Assembly (NCBI RefSeq): GCF_910592395.1
Contig: NC_088310.1
Span: 26,243,491-26,307,490 of the forward strand
Length of the DNA: 64,000 bases
Source: Lineus longissimus
Taxonomy: Eukaryota > Nemertea > Pilidiophora > Heteronemertea > Lineidae
Direction of reading: 5' to 3'
Below, one piece after another: positions 1 through 11,126 of the stretch. Made by a program: the position numbers and the translations under genes. Position 1 is the first letter of the stretch; the number at the start of each line of letters is the position of its first letter. Below the pieces are notes generated by a model, which worked only from the letters and a program-made list of their open reading frames with translations, did no database searches and was not told the origin of the DNA.

Positions 1-94
1 TTTGACTGATCTGCTTGGAGAATGCACCACCACCGTAATTAATCAAGCAAGTTTCAAAACTGCATGCAAATCAAACGATTTGAAATAATTCTAC

Positions 95-142
95 CTTGTG
101 CCTTAGCTTCCCGACTAGCTCATTGATTTGAGCCTTGTGAGC
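95..142 (-). CDS. KIF28: KIF28-like exon 18
   Basis: 48 nt, phase 0 to 0, ATTCAG acceptor and GTAGAA donor. Encodes [16 protein letters not shown], a coiled-coil heptad pattern. Further exons lie outside the window. Confidence 0.8.
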
Positions 143-3100
143 CTGAATATTCAAATCATATCATGTCGTTTAGAATGAAATCAAAACAACAGGCATATGA
201 TAGGCCTATTTTATTAGTGGTGCAATAAATGTCATGCCGCTCGGGGACAAAATACGCATCTGCCGAAACTCCCACACTCCCACAAAACAAAAAACATGTT
301 CTTGTATCTATAACCTCTGCGACACGATCGATCTTGCAGACACTTGCCTCTGAAAATGTCATTATACAACCAATGATAATCATACTGTGTATACGTACCC
401 CTTGGTCATCCTCGGATGACGTATAGCTGCTGCCCGCGTAGCCCTGATCGGATGAGAGGGAACTTATCAAATCAGCACTGTCACCACCAGCTGGAAGCAA
501 TTAAGAGGATATTCTCATGAGTGTCTGTAATTTCAAGACCATTCTTGTTAATACTGGTTGATGGTATATTTGCTTGTAGATTATTGTAACAAGAGTCGGA
601 CACTTGTTATAGAGCTTAATTCTTGACTAGTACGTGTTCATTTACTCCGATATGTTAGTAAGAAGAAGATGACGTCGTGTACTTTCTTATATCACGCATT
701 CATGTACGCAATGTCAGTGCATGGGACCATGCATCTATCTATGATCTTACGTTGCGTTCCCCACAGTTCAATCACTATAGCACATGTCTGAAGGTAGTTC
801 AGGAAGTCGGCCGTAACTGGATCCAGTGTGAATCGCTTTTTGAAATTCAGATCTGTGGAGGCGGTCTCCCAGAATGTCTTCGTCCTGAACACTTTCGGTG
901 AGTCAAAGAAACTAAACCTGAAAATACGATTCATGTCTTGAGGAAAATGTTATATCTTATGACAAAATATTGAGACATTTGAAAGTTTTTTTACCTGCTA
1001 GCGTATTTGTACCAACGAAGAGCAAACACAAAATGAATTGAGAAGACATTTTTACTTACTTTGCATACACTCCTCTTATATTTTCCTCCCGAACCCATTT
1101 GATGCCCATACACTTGCTTATCACTAGGGCATAGTCGACCCTCTTGTTAAGCAGGTCTCCGGGATCAAACACCATGTCGTCCTCGCTAAGGTACCTCCCA
1201 TCTGGTTGACATGGCTTGATCTGGACCTGGAGCGAGGCTTCCTCATCGCCACGGTAGTTGAGCACACTTACGTGGTCATCGATCTCGATTCTGTAGGCGA
1301 GACTTTGCAGCCAGACATGGCAACTTAAAGGAAGAAGGAAGTATGGTGAAGAAATGTGAATCAAATCATCCGCCCTCATCCCTATACCAAGTGCACCTTT
1401 GCGTTGGAAATGAGTGAATATAGAATTACAGAAAGTATCAGACAGAAAAATTAAACGTAATCCTGTGTTGAAACCAACTGCCAGATTATGGGATGTGGCG
1501 GGGTACCTACCTTCCGAGAAAAATATCGTCGAGAGGATCCCAGAACGGATCGCTGTTCTTATCCACTGTCACATCTCCCCCGTCAGCCCACATGCAGTAC
1601 ATGTCTTCGATCAGGTACTTTCGATTGATGAACTTTGCTTTGTTCCAGATCCACACCTGAAGATGGAAATCAAAATATATGGTAGAACTATCGAGAAGGA
1701 ATGGTTTCTTTGGAAGACCGAAATAGGTTCTCTCATCCAAGATTTTGTCAAAATCACTAAGAAGTACTATGTATAGAAGTCTGTGATAGTAAGTTTGTGC
1801 CCATGAAATGTTTGGACAATGGCCATTTTAATGGATTCATCACTTGATTGACCGTTCGTCCTCTTACCTGCTTTGTATGCTTGTTGGTTACCTTGACTGA
1901 CAGTTCCCGCTCTTTCTGGTGACCTTGCGAATCATGGGAGGCAAGATTCTTAACGATTGGCTCAAACACAACACCCTGTTAGGTAAAATATAGGCTCATT
2001 TTTCTTTATTTCAAACGCACCTTATCATCTCACAATTAAAAGAACTTGACCATCGAGAGCTACTTTCATACACTACTCTAATCTGTATCATCATATGAAC
2101 TTCTCCATCAACGTGTGGTATGGATTCAGGGAATGAATGAAACAATTTATTCATCACGAAAACAACAACAGGTGACCGTAGCGCCCTCGACGGTGGCAAG
2201 AAATATTATAACGTACCTTCTTCATGTCTTCACTCATCGCATTCGCCTCGTGAATCTTCGGAAGGAGTGAGATATACTCCTGGAAGACAAGATGTGTAGC
2301 ACCGTGGTCGTGAAGGGAGGTCTGTGAGCCCTGATTACCCCCTCTGGGGGTCAGCTCCCCCTTGAAGGAGCTACTGCCCTCAGCTAGCTCAGTCTGGAAG
2401 TAGTCATAATCATAGAGGGCGATGTCGTCTTCTTGCCGACGTTCACCAGGGAAGCCGATATAAAGATACAAAGTATTGGAACCAAACTTTATGCGGTCCT
2501 GAAAAAGACGAAGGCAGAGATGACGATCAGCGATATGCATAAACTCAAACAGAAAAAAGACTGATTGTTACAGTTACGGATGGGAATAAGTATTGAGAAC
2601 GTGAAGAGGATCGATGGTATAACCTTGGGCGAAATGACCATTCTTTTAGCATCTGAAACACAGTCACTTACCAAATGTTTCAAGCAGATTGCTTTTATCA
2701 CGTGTTTTCCGTTGACGATGATTGCTGCCTGATTACTGGAAGGTTCTATTGTCAGCTTCTTCCCTGAATTACGGATCACTGCATGTTGTGGCTGAAGGCT
2801 GGAAATTGACGGAGGTTTAAACTAGGGTAGATGCATGAAGATACAAGGCACTATTTCACCGTCTGGAGAGGCCGTTGCCAAAGATGCTATCACCAGCCTT
2901 AACATCATCCAGCAGACCATACATTGACCGGTCTTGTTTTCATAGTTTTAGCATGAAATGATATCAGTGACAAATCAACTTCTCTAATGGAACTTTGATA
3001 TCTTATGGCTTCTGCCAATAGTCCTTTGTAGAGATACATTGATCTATAGTTACATATGATATTCACCCTAAACCTCTTAATTGTATATCGACACCGTGAC

Positions 3101-6100
3101 CTCCTGTTTTTCCAATACTTTGTGTACCTGAAGAGAAAGACGTGAAAACTTTGACTTTCAGACGAATATCAGTTGAGCACGGTTGGCACCAGGGCCGCAA
3201 ACGAAAGCTTTCAAAGAGTCCATCGTCAACCTAATCAAGAATGAAGACGATCAAGCATGAAGACGAAGAAGAAACATCGTCCACAAGGGATATATTTATG
3301 GCATTCCGAATTTGCAACATTCAACTTCGATTGGAGGAAAGCTGGGTTTTAGATGAACGGATTCACCACGCTTACCGGCCTTGAAGCAATGTTTGATAAT
3401 GCCTGACAGCTGTGTGTCCTCATTAACGTTCATGATATGCGGAGAACTCTTCCATTGGCCCTGGTTCTCCCCGTGAGATCCCTTGTTGGTCCTCTCCCAG
3501 TCTCGCCGAGCCTCCTGGAGCCTGTGTTCCCAGTTTAAATTGATCTCCGACATTTGTCGCTCATTCTCCTTCAGAAGATGTTCCACATCTGAAAGGGAAT
3601 TAAGGGAAAGTGGACATACAATATGGTGTCGGAGTGAAGGAACGGGTCCGAATCAAATGACATACGGACAGTCATGAAAACCTCTGGCAAATGGATTTTG
3701 CCATTATAGCTCTGAAACCCGATGTGTTTGATAGCACCGTTTTCCATCAGCAGTTATATCGGTAGATGATTTCCAAATACATGTCAGTGGACATACATCT
3801 ACGTATCCCAGGCTTTTCGATATCTTTCATATTTCATAAAAGGCATTATTTCAGGATGTCGTCAAATATGAAATGAAAATGAAATGCTTACCCTCTGTTC
3901 CAACACCTTTGCCAAGACTGATCCTGGAGAGTTGCTGCATCAACTTGGAGTTCTCCTCCTTGAGCTCGCGAATGAGCCTCTCCGTCGGGCTCTCATTGAT
4001 GACAGCCTTGTTCTGTATCTTCTTTGCCCTGTCTGCATACCTCAACGTCGAAACTGTTTCATCGTAATTGATGTCTGCTGGACTCAAAGCGGCAATCTGA
4101 AGGAAACTACATGTAATAGATTCGTACCAGAGATGTCATTTTCTCGAACGCAGTCATCTTCATCGTATCCATGTATAATAGCGACTTAACGTGATCTCCC
4201 CATGAATACCGGAACAGACTCCTCAAGTGCATGTATTCCTCATGCAGTTGCGCATCTTTGAAAGGTTCCGTTCTCAATGGTGTCCATTTTGTCTTACCTA
4301 TACCGACCAGACATTGGGTGATATGAATAAAGAGTAGTAAATGCTTTTATCTAAAACTCCATGTACATTTACACTTGGCCTTTCTGTACAAAATTGAAGT
4401 AAAGGCATTTGCTAGACTTTATTCATATCAGCCAATGACTCGAATTGACTATGCAGTTCAAGGCTTTGGTAGTTTGGAATCCGCTGAGACCACATGCTTA
4501 CCATAATAGTCTTACTGTTTCCACCCAGAGCACCCTGGAGCAGTTTCGTTAGCACACTGTTTCTATATGGCACCACGACTTTCTTCTTCCCACTTGCGAT
4601 GTCGGCCAAGGCACTGAAACAGAGCCAGAGTGTGAGAACTTAACGAGAAAGTAGCGATTCCTTGTGATATGATATGAATGTCCCAGGGCGTACACACGTT
4701 TGCGATGCTGTATAATAGGTATGTTTGAGAAGCTATGTAATATGTCACATTTGGTGTAGTTCTCGAGCTCTTTGCATGGCGAGGGCAACCCTACCTGATA
4801 ACATTCCCAAGCGTTGACAAACTCTGGTTGATGGCTGACCCCTCCTTCAGCCTATCCCCAGTAGCACCCGTGGCATCAGCTCTCTCACTCCCCGCCAAGT
4901 CCACCAGACTGATCTCACTCGTTTTTGTCGTACTCTGACCGAAATCATTCAGAAAAACCTGCAATGAACAGAGATAATTCATTGAAAAATAGTATGTAAG
5001 TTCTCATATTGCGCTTTATAATAATGTACGGCATTCTCAAAGCCTTTGCGTGATGTAGAAACTAGTGGTCGTGTTACCGAGGTTCCACTTCACATATACA
5101 CCAGCAGAACTGCTTGGTGAAAGCATCAATACCTATAAAAAATTAATATGTCCGTCCATCGAAAGGAGAGATTATGATACCAGTAAAACTACTATGAGGG
5201 TATTACATATTTTCTTTGGCAAAATTGTGAACAGATATGTTGAAGGCATTGTTGAAAGGTCTTTGAAATTGAACTGGTTTTGGACCAAGTAGTACTCTTT
5301 ATGCCGCTTAGAGCCAGAGGCGTTTAAGATATTACTGAGTCTCGTAACAGCTATCTCTCACGGTGACAACGTTTCCCTCGCGATATGATACTGTTTGAAG
5401 TTATCGTTTTAGTAAATACGTCAATACAGAGAGTTGTCATCAAAAGCGTATTTATGAGGTTCCACTACATGTTCTGCGGCTGCCTGTTGGGACCAACGTT
5501 TATCAAAATGATCGTTGACCGGATATCATTTGCAAAATTGTTATATTTTCTTATTTCAGTTTGATTCTAACAGCTACATTTGTATTGTTTACAACACCAA
5601 ATACATAAACATTACGTGAACATACCCCCTTACATCAGTGAACAATTGCCTATATTCTGATGTGAGTGAGTTATATGGCATGATTTCTTATGTTACAATG
5701 TTTGCCATGCAATATTGATGGCCTGTTATGATGCCTGGTGGTGCGATAAAGTTCAGCGATGGCAAAATACCGATGCATCAAGCACTTTAGGTTGTTCTTA
5801 AGCATTCTTCTAAGCGACGACGAGTAATTGGGAGATCTATCTGGAGGTAACATGTTTGCATCAATCATGCTGTAATGACCAGTGACCAGATCTTGTTGGC
5901 AAAATTTCCCCTTACACCGACAGAAACGTTTTGGTTGAAAGTCCCATATCTCAGTCTTCACTCTAAAATATTGCCAATGGGGACCGTACGCAGAGGAACA
6001 AGTCACTCTGTTTTCTCAGACGACGTCGGTCTGTTGATGACTTCAGAGACAAACAACAAGGGAAGCACTGAGAAACAAACTCGGAAACATGGCACCCGAC

Positions 6101-9100
6101 GAGATGATGAGACATTGCGTGGAGCAGTGGCACCCGAGGAGATGATGAGACATTTGCGTGGAGCAGTGGCATCCGACGAGATGATGAGACATTTGCGTGG
6201 AGCAGTGGCATCCGACGAGATGATGAGACATTTGCGTGGAGCAGTGGCACCCGACGAGATGATGAGACATTTGCGTGGAGCAGTGGCTTAGTCAAAGGGG
6301 CTTTTGATGATTACCTGTTTAAACCGTATTGTAATGACCATGTGTGACCTGCTGCTGGTGGCATTCATGTTAGTTGAGGCGGTCGTCCTGTTCACATTAC
6401 CCTGTTCCATCATCTTTTCGATGTCCTTGTAGTTTCGCACAGGCACAATCTGAAACACGTTAACGTCACTTTAGAAAAGGTGAAGAAAATCATAGGCCTC
6501 TTGTGTGTAATTTGTAGTGTAATGTGTAGTGACCCGTTATATAGGCCTAGAATAACGCTCTCTGTCAATATAATTATATTATTAGCTATAAAACCAAAAG
6601 TTACAGTTCTCTGTTGCTTTTTTATTCAACATTTTATTTATTTGAAAATTCTATATTTAGATATCAATTCAGACCATTTCTGGTAGACAGATGGCCGTTG
6701 CCGTGAGGTCAAATATTCTACCGAAAATAAAAACCAAGCAGCTATGATGCTCATAAGATGGTGATTTTGTTGATTTACCTTAAGCCCATCTACATAGAAG
6801 CCAGACTTTGGGTGCTGGCGAACCTTTAGCCCGCCAGCCTGTTGTTTAGCGTTGACCAACAAGTCCTTCACATGTTCATTGTAAATCTCTAACATGCTGA
6901 AGGAAACCTGCAAAGACGAATATCGTAATGTGAAATAGAAAACTTTTGACCATCATCATTGGATTAAAGTTACTATACGTACATGTCAATAGGAAGGATA
7001 GAGGCCCAAGTCCGAGTGCCCTCAGGTGGATAACTAAAGGCTATGTTCACACCAGATCAGGACATAAGCACAACCATGGCAAACAAGATCAGGACATAGG
7101 CACAACCATGACAAACAAACAGAAACAGAGACAAAAACGCTCATATTCTGCGGACAATACTGAAAATGAAAATTTTACCAAAGCACTTTAATCATTAGTA
7201 GGTGGTGATGGTAATTGGTAACTAGAAATGTGTTTTTAAACCTTTATACCTCCAGGTATAGTCGTACCTTTGCGCCCGATTTATTTTCACTCTATATACA
7301 ATTCATTCACTTGCAAACTGCTAATGAATAACTAATTAGCGAATCTTAGTTCGTATCGAATAATGCACAATTATGCACATATCGATGCGTGTAAGTAAGA
7401 TTTGAAAGATTTCTGACGATAGGCTACAGCTGTTTGGTTTGAAACCATCCATGAGATTTACGATACAGATTGCACTTTGGTTGATGTTCCTCTGTGTGGT
7501 TATAAAAAAAGAGTCTGAAGGCATGTATATTTTCTGAGAAAGACCATTCATATGAAGTGCACACGGTTAGCCATTGGTGGCTAGGCGGGTGTGACTTATC
7601 ACCTAGTCCATAGTCTAGGCCATTTATAATAGAATTTTATTACTTCGATACCTAGTATAAGAGTTGATAGGTCAAAATTTTATAGTGACATTTAGATAAC
7701 CAACCATAAAAAATGTCTGATAGAATTATCATAATCAATCAAAATCAAAGTCTCGCGTTTTTTGCCCAGCATTTGCGTCATGTCGATCGCACCGTGTACG
7801 AGCACGTTTGGTATTTGTCAATCATCCCTTGCCTGAACACGTCTTGCCTGAACACGAATCCGATTCGCCGATTCCATTTCTCATGGTGTGAGATTACGTT
7901 ATAAGTACTCGATCCTTGAGTCGCTCTTGACGAAAGAGAGATATCTTATTAATGACTGTGTCAATCGTGTCAATGGGATTTCCCTCAACAATTCTTGCAT
8001 TTAGACACCATACTGACCAATCAGTGGTATATATATAGAAAGGTATTCCGATGACGTACCTCCAGTCAACCCTTGGATCACAGCGTATCAAATGCTTTTT
8101 TGTAATCGGATTCGGTCATACATTGCTGATAATACCAAGACGCGCGTTGACGTGCCCGGCCGGTATGCTGTACGCAGTGATAGGGCTTCGTACCAGTCAG
8201 TGGAAAGGATCAGCAACTTTGGCTATCCACGTTATTGTCATATAATTGATGTGATAAGAAAAGGAAACTAAAGAATTATTCATACCTGTAGTTGTTTATT
8301 TTTCTCCTTATTTTTCTCGATAGCAGAGAAAAGCTGCTCACATGTGATGGGGACAATACCCTTGTTGGCCCCGTACCCTATCATGGAGTAACTCTTCCCC
8401 GAGCCGGTCTGACCGTACGCGAATAACGCTGCGTTGTAACCTTGCCACGCGTTGTCAAGGACGCCTTGACCGAGGTCACTGAAAACGGATTGCTGAAAAA
8501 GATGTGAATTGTACTTAAAGGAGGTCTGTCTGCACCTCTACAGCATTTCTGTTTGATGTATTTTTTTCTTCTGGGCTGAGAGTTATTATATCGCGGCGAA
8601 ACAGGAAATCCATTAAGTAGAATCAACCGCGCCTTTACTCTGTATTAATGACATCTTGTAACAAACATGCAATGAGGGGAACATGTGGGTGATCTTCTGC
8701 CACGGTGTACAGCACTTCATTAAAATCAAATAGGGGCCTACTATGACGATGGCATGGAACATCTGCAGGCTAGTTGTAAGAGCTCCAGCTTTTCTTCGTT
8801 TACTTTAATTCTCACCTGATCTGCATATTTGGTAAACTCTGACTCGGTTACATTGACCCCGTTTCCGTTGACTTTGAACCCATCATGTGACCAATAAGAG
8901 TGGTCAAAGGCGAAGGTCTTCTCTTCGCCTGTATCCGGATGCCTTATCACCGTCGTCTTCCCTGACATCGAGATGACGCATTTTGAGTTGGCATTTTTCT
9001 CTCTCTGCAATGAGATGCTGGGTTAAATCACATTTGAAGCAATGTTCATGCAACACAAATCAGTTCATTGGCTTTAATATCTACCAATCAAAGGGTTAAC

Positions 9101-10195
9101 CTTTGTTTAGGGCCAAGAAAATCAGCATACTACATTCTAGAACGAGCAGTGAGGTACATCTCAAAAGTGTTTGCTACTTAAGTAACTTAGTATCTTTAAT
9201 GTAATAATCCTACCTCAAGGCAAAACGGTGACAAATCCTATAACACATTCATGAACATGTTAGAATGGATTACCATAACCAAATGCAAAACAAATATATA
9301 TTTTTCACTTTAAAAAATGCGTATTCTTTACGGGATGTGCATGATGTGTCATGAAATCAGGAGATCACACACTGCTGGTTCAATCTGATGAGAGCAATGA
9401 AGACCATTCCCTTTTATTTTCTGGTAACATTACATTCTTATTGCCTCCAAATCGCCTGACAGATTGAGGAAGTACATGTAATTTAATAACATTCGAATGA
9501 ATATACTTTAGAAGGGCCTATATATTTGTTTACACGGTTCAGATAAAATGAAACCTCTTGAGCTGTTGCGCGAGGCGGGTGGTGTTAATTCGTTGCCATG
9601 AGGTCGAACTGTCATGCAAAAAATGTCATGGAAGAGTGTCATGACAATGTGTGATCATCACAGTGAAGAAGTGATTATCATAAACCTATTATTTTTCTAG
9701 AAGTAAAAAAAATTCATTCACGCCCGTTTCTCTGAGGCGCATCTGTGTCCTGTCCTGACATGAATTAAATGCGCGCTTGTGAGTGTGTGTGAGTCCGGGG
9801 GGAGGGGAGCAGTGCCCTGTCTAACTAACAAAACTTGTGATAAGCTGTTATTCATGACCACTATCTACTGGAAACATGACCTTAGATGTGTGATAAGCAT
9901 CTGGAATAATGTCATTTCCAGCAAAACGAGTGTTCCTTCCTATAGATGCGCACCTCCTCCCAATCGTTCAGATTTTGTTTGATTTTGCTTCGTTACCGAC
10001 GCATATCGGAACCCGAATCGGATAGGGTTAATTAATCAGTCGAATACAGTGACGCAGAGACGGATACGGCCGGTGAAGTTCTCCCAAAGTATTCGATTCA
10101 CACCACCTTTTTTACAAGACACAAAAAATACATGAATTTCTTACCTGATTGAAAGGTCTGACTCTCACTGCGACTTTGACGCTGTCACTCGACAT
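95..10195 (-). CDS. KIF28: Kinesin-3 family motor, KIF28-like (3' end truncated by window edge)
   Basis: Microtubule plus-end motor of the kinesin-3 class (N-terminal motor, FHA domain, coiled coil). I assembled 18 exons running right to left: 10145-10195, 8816-9004, 8286-8492, 6779-6907, 6315-6449, 4795-4958, 4502-4613, 3892-4096, 3376-3588, 2860-2932, 2672-2798, 2217-2498, 1868-1975, 1511-1656, 1060-1323, 751-917, 399-490, 95-142. Phases agree at all junctions, giving 904 codons without a stop. The start is the ATG in an [16 protein letters not shown] context typical of kinesin-3. P-loop GQTGSGKS is near residues 107-114, switch I SSRSH near 224-228, switch II DLAGSE near 257-262. The FHA domain is near residues 455-535 (QPQHAVIRN). 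The middle and C-terminal part ([27 protein letters not shown]) resembles KIF28 more than KIF1 or KIF13 as I remember them. Human KIF28P is listed as a pseudogene; here the frame is intact. KIF28 assignment is moderately sure; kinesin-3 is near certain. Confidence 0.9.
399..490 (-). CDS. KIF28: KIF28-like exon 17
   Basis: 92 nt, phase 1 to 0. Ser/Asp/Gly-rich linker ([19 protein letters not shown]). GTACGTAT donor at 398-391. Confidence 0.85.
751..917 (-). CDS. KIF28: KIF28-like exon 16
   Basis: 167 nt, phase 2 to 1. Encodes [16 protein letters not shown] and [20 protein letters not shown], the strand that closes the C2-like region. Confidence 0.92.
1060..1323 (-). CDS. KIF28: KIF28-like exon 15
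   Basis: 264 nt, phase 2 to 2. [19 protein letters not shown] and [20 protein letters not shown] belong to the kinesin-3 DUF3694-like stalk region. Confidence 0.93.
1511..1656 (-). CDS. KIF28: KIF28-like exon 14
   Basis: 146 nt, phase 0 to 2. [20 protein letters not shown] and [14 protein letters not shown] are kinesin-3 hallmarks (WDP motif). Confidence 0.93.
1868..1975 (-). CDS. KIF28: KIF28-like exon 13
   Basis: 36 codons, phase 0 to 0 ([11 protein letters not shown] ... [12 protein letters not shown]). Post-FHA region. Confidence 0.9.
2217..2498 (-). CDS. KIF28: KIF28-like exon 12 (end of FHA)
   Basis: 94 codons, phase 0 to 0. [19 protein letters not shown] is the final FHA strand; an acidic Ser/Gly-rich linker and [20 protein letters not shown] follow. 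Confidence 0.92.
2672..2798 (-). CDS. KIF28: KIF28-like exon 11 (FHA core)
   Basis: 127 nt, phase 2 to 0. Encodes [19 protein letters not shown] and the INGKHVI-like strand; the conserved FHA His and Asn are present. Confidence 0.85.
2860..2932 (-). CDS. KIF28: KIF28-like exon 10 (FHA, boundary tentative)
   Basis: 73 nt, phase 1 to 2. The donor (GTGAAA) is weak and the acceptor follows ACAAG with a poor pyrimidine tract, but both phases fit the neighbours and the frame ([14 protein letters not shown]) leads into QPQHAVIRN of the next exon. A different acceptor is possible. Confidence 0.6.
3376..3588 (-). CDS. KIF28: KIF28-like exon 9 (neck coiled coil, FHA start)
   Basis: 213 nt, phase 1 to 1, TTTCAG acceptor and GTAAGC donor. 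Charged helix ([18 protein letters not shown]) followed by the [17 protein letters not shown] strand that opens the FHA domain. Confidence 0.9.
3892..4096 (-). CDS. KIF28: KIF28-like exon 8 (end of motor, neck)
   Basis: 205 nt, phase 0 to 1. Encodes [32 protein letters not shown] and a neck-like charged helix rich in Glu and Lys. Confidence 0.95.
4502..4613 (-). CDS. KIF28: KIF28-like exon 7
   Basis: 112 nt, phase 2 to 0. Encodes [20 protein letters not shown], the kinesin PYRxSxLT motif (microtubule-binding face). Confidence 0.95.
4795..4958 (-). CDS. KIF28: KIF28-like exon 6 (switch II)
   Basis: 164 nt, phase 0 to 2. Encodes [19 protein letters not shown] and [18 protein letters not shown], the switch II and relay region. 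Confidence 0.96.
6090..6287. repeat. 39-bp minisatellite, about 5 copies
   Basis: Five head-to-tail copies of a 39-bp unit containing GAGATGATGAGACATTTGCG and GGAGCAGTGGCACCCGAC; the first copy has lost one T. It lies in the intron after KIF28-like exon 5. Because 39 is a multiple of three, long reading frames appear on both strands, but these are repeat artefacts. Confidence 0.93.
6315..6449 (-). CDS. KIF28: KIF28-like exon 5 (switch I)
   Basis: 45 codons, phase 0 to 0. Encodes [16 protein letters not shown] followed by [14 protein letters not shown], the switch I loop. A 39-bp minisatellite begins 28 bp beyond its donor. Confidence 0.95.
6779..6907 (-). CDS. KIF28: KIF28-like exon 4
   Basis: 43 codons, phase 0 to 0. 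Encodes [13 protein letters not shown] and [17 protein letters not shown], the motor region before switch I. Confidence 0.95.
7055..7118. repeat. 32-bp tandem duplication
   Basis: Two adjacent near-identical copies of GATCAGGACATAAGCACAAC plus CATGGCAAACAA in the 6908-8285 intron. I see no other structure in the rest of that intron. Confidence 0.75.
8286..8492 (-). CDS. KIF28: KIF28-like exon 3 (P-loop)
   Basis: 69 codons, phase 0 to 0, TTTTTCAG acceptor and GTATG donor. Carries the ATP-binding P-loop [17 protein letters not shown], which is fully conserved. Confidence 0.96.
8816..9004 (-). CDS. KIF28: KIF28-like exon 2
   Basis: TTGCAG acceptor at 9010-9005 and GTGAG donor at 8815-8811. 63 codons, phase 0 to 0. 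Contains the kinesin-3 signature [12 protein letters not shown] and [10 protein letters not shown]. Confidence 0.93.
9005..10144 (-). other. KIF28-like intron 1
   Basis: 1,140-bp intron between the start-codon exon and the second motor exon. AT-rich, no recognisable gene or repeat seen. Confidence 0.8.
10145..10195 (-). CDS. KIF28: KIF28-like exon 1 (start codon)
   Basis: ATG at 10195-10193, 17 codons, ends in phase 0 at a GTAAG donor (10144-10140). Encodes the first beta strand of the motor ([11 protein letters not shown]). Confidence 0.9.
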
Positions 10196-10540
10196 GTCCT
10201 TGTCTGAATCCTAAGCGAATAATTGCACTATAGTCCTCTTTGTTTATTAACAACTGGTCAAACTGAGTGCGACCATCGAAATGGCATGTGCGTCGATGTG
10301 ACGAATCACAACCTGTCTTCAGCCAGACGGAACGATCGCAGCGCCGCGATACGGAAAGTTTATACACTTCAACATTGCACTTTTTTACATGATATCTGTC
10401 CCTGCCCTGTTGAACTGTCAGATGGAGCCTGCTCTCCCATTTTTGTCTCATTTCTTGTCAATGGGCTGGTCAGTTAATTTGATAGAGAATACTCCTCACC
10501 TCTTCTTGTTGGCATTGCATATTTTATAGACAAACAGTGT

Positions 10541-10608
10541 GAATCGAAACGGTACTTTATTCCTTGATGGACAGACCTCCTTCATTAAATAAAGTACCGT
10601 TTCGATTC
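10541..10608. repeat. Perfect 21-bp inverted repeat (hairpin)
   Basis: Arms 10541-10561 and 10588-10608 (GAATCGAAACGGTACTTTAT plus one T) are perfect reverse complements around a 26-nt loop. The element is 130 bp from the tRNA gene. It may be a small foldback transposon remnant or a transcribed hairpin; the sequence does not decide. Confidence 0.9.
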
Positions 10609-10718
10609 TAATATTTAACTTATAAGTATTACCAAAAACTGATCACCAAAAAAACTGAAAATTTGATTTAAAATTAATCATCTGGCACACAGTTGAAAAG
10701 AATCATTAAACGAGGACG

Positions 10719-10728
10719 AAAAAAAAAA
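10719..10728 (-). terminator. Pol III terminator of tRNA-Asp
   Basis: Ten consecutive A residues on the plus strand, i.e. a T10 tract on the tRNA coding strand, starting six bases after the discriminator base. Confidence 0.85.
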
Positions 10729-10734
10729 TGTTGC

Positions 10735-10806
10735 CTCTCCGGCCGGGAATCGAACCCGGGTCTCCCGCGTGACAGGCGGGGATACTTACCACTATACTAC
10801 CGAAGA
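10735..10806 (-). tRNA. tRNA-Asp (GTC)
   Basis: 72-nt cloverleaf on the minus strand. The 5' arm TCTTCGG pairs with CCGGAGA, discriminator base G. The D-arm A box (GTATAGTGGTAAGTAT), anticodon arm CCCGC-CTGTCAC-GCGGG with anticodon GTC, and T arm CCGGG-TTCGATT-CCCGG are all intact. A run of ten T residues (plus 10719-10728) follows the 3' end, a good Pol III terminator. No intron. It looks functional. Confidence 0.96.
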
Positions 10807-10868
10807 TTGCTGAAGGGAGCCGGAATTAAAGCTTACTATAAATGTAGTATATATAAAAAGCACGTCGT

Positions 10869-11126
10869 GCGGTTTCTTCGTGATGTCATACATGAGGGCA
10901 CATCTCATAAACAACTCATCCTCAACTTCAGGCCACCACCCGGCACTATAGTAACGTGCGAAGCGAGGAGGACACGACTGACTCTGGTTTATCGAGCGCG
11001 GTTTCTTCGTGATGTCATACATGAGGGCACATCTCATAAACAACTCATCCTTAACTTCAGGCCAACACCCGGCACTATAGTAACGTGCGAAGCGAGGAGG
11101 ACACGACTGACTCTGGTTTATCGAGA
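10869..11126. repeat. 129-bp tandem duplication beside tRNA
   Basis: Two adjacent copies with a period of 129 bp (10869-10997 and 10998-11126), differing at a few bases. Each holds CGTGATGTCATACATGAGGG and AACGTGCGAAGCGAGGAGGA. No coding support; the 145-residue frame across it is a by-product. It could be a SINE-like body next to the tRNA or a local duplication. Confidence 0.9.

Noticed and set aside
5875-6295. Long frames on both strands with repeated 13-residue blocks
   Set aside because: They come from the 39-bp minisatellite whose unit is a multiple of three; the region is KIF28-like intron.
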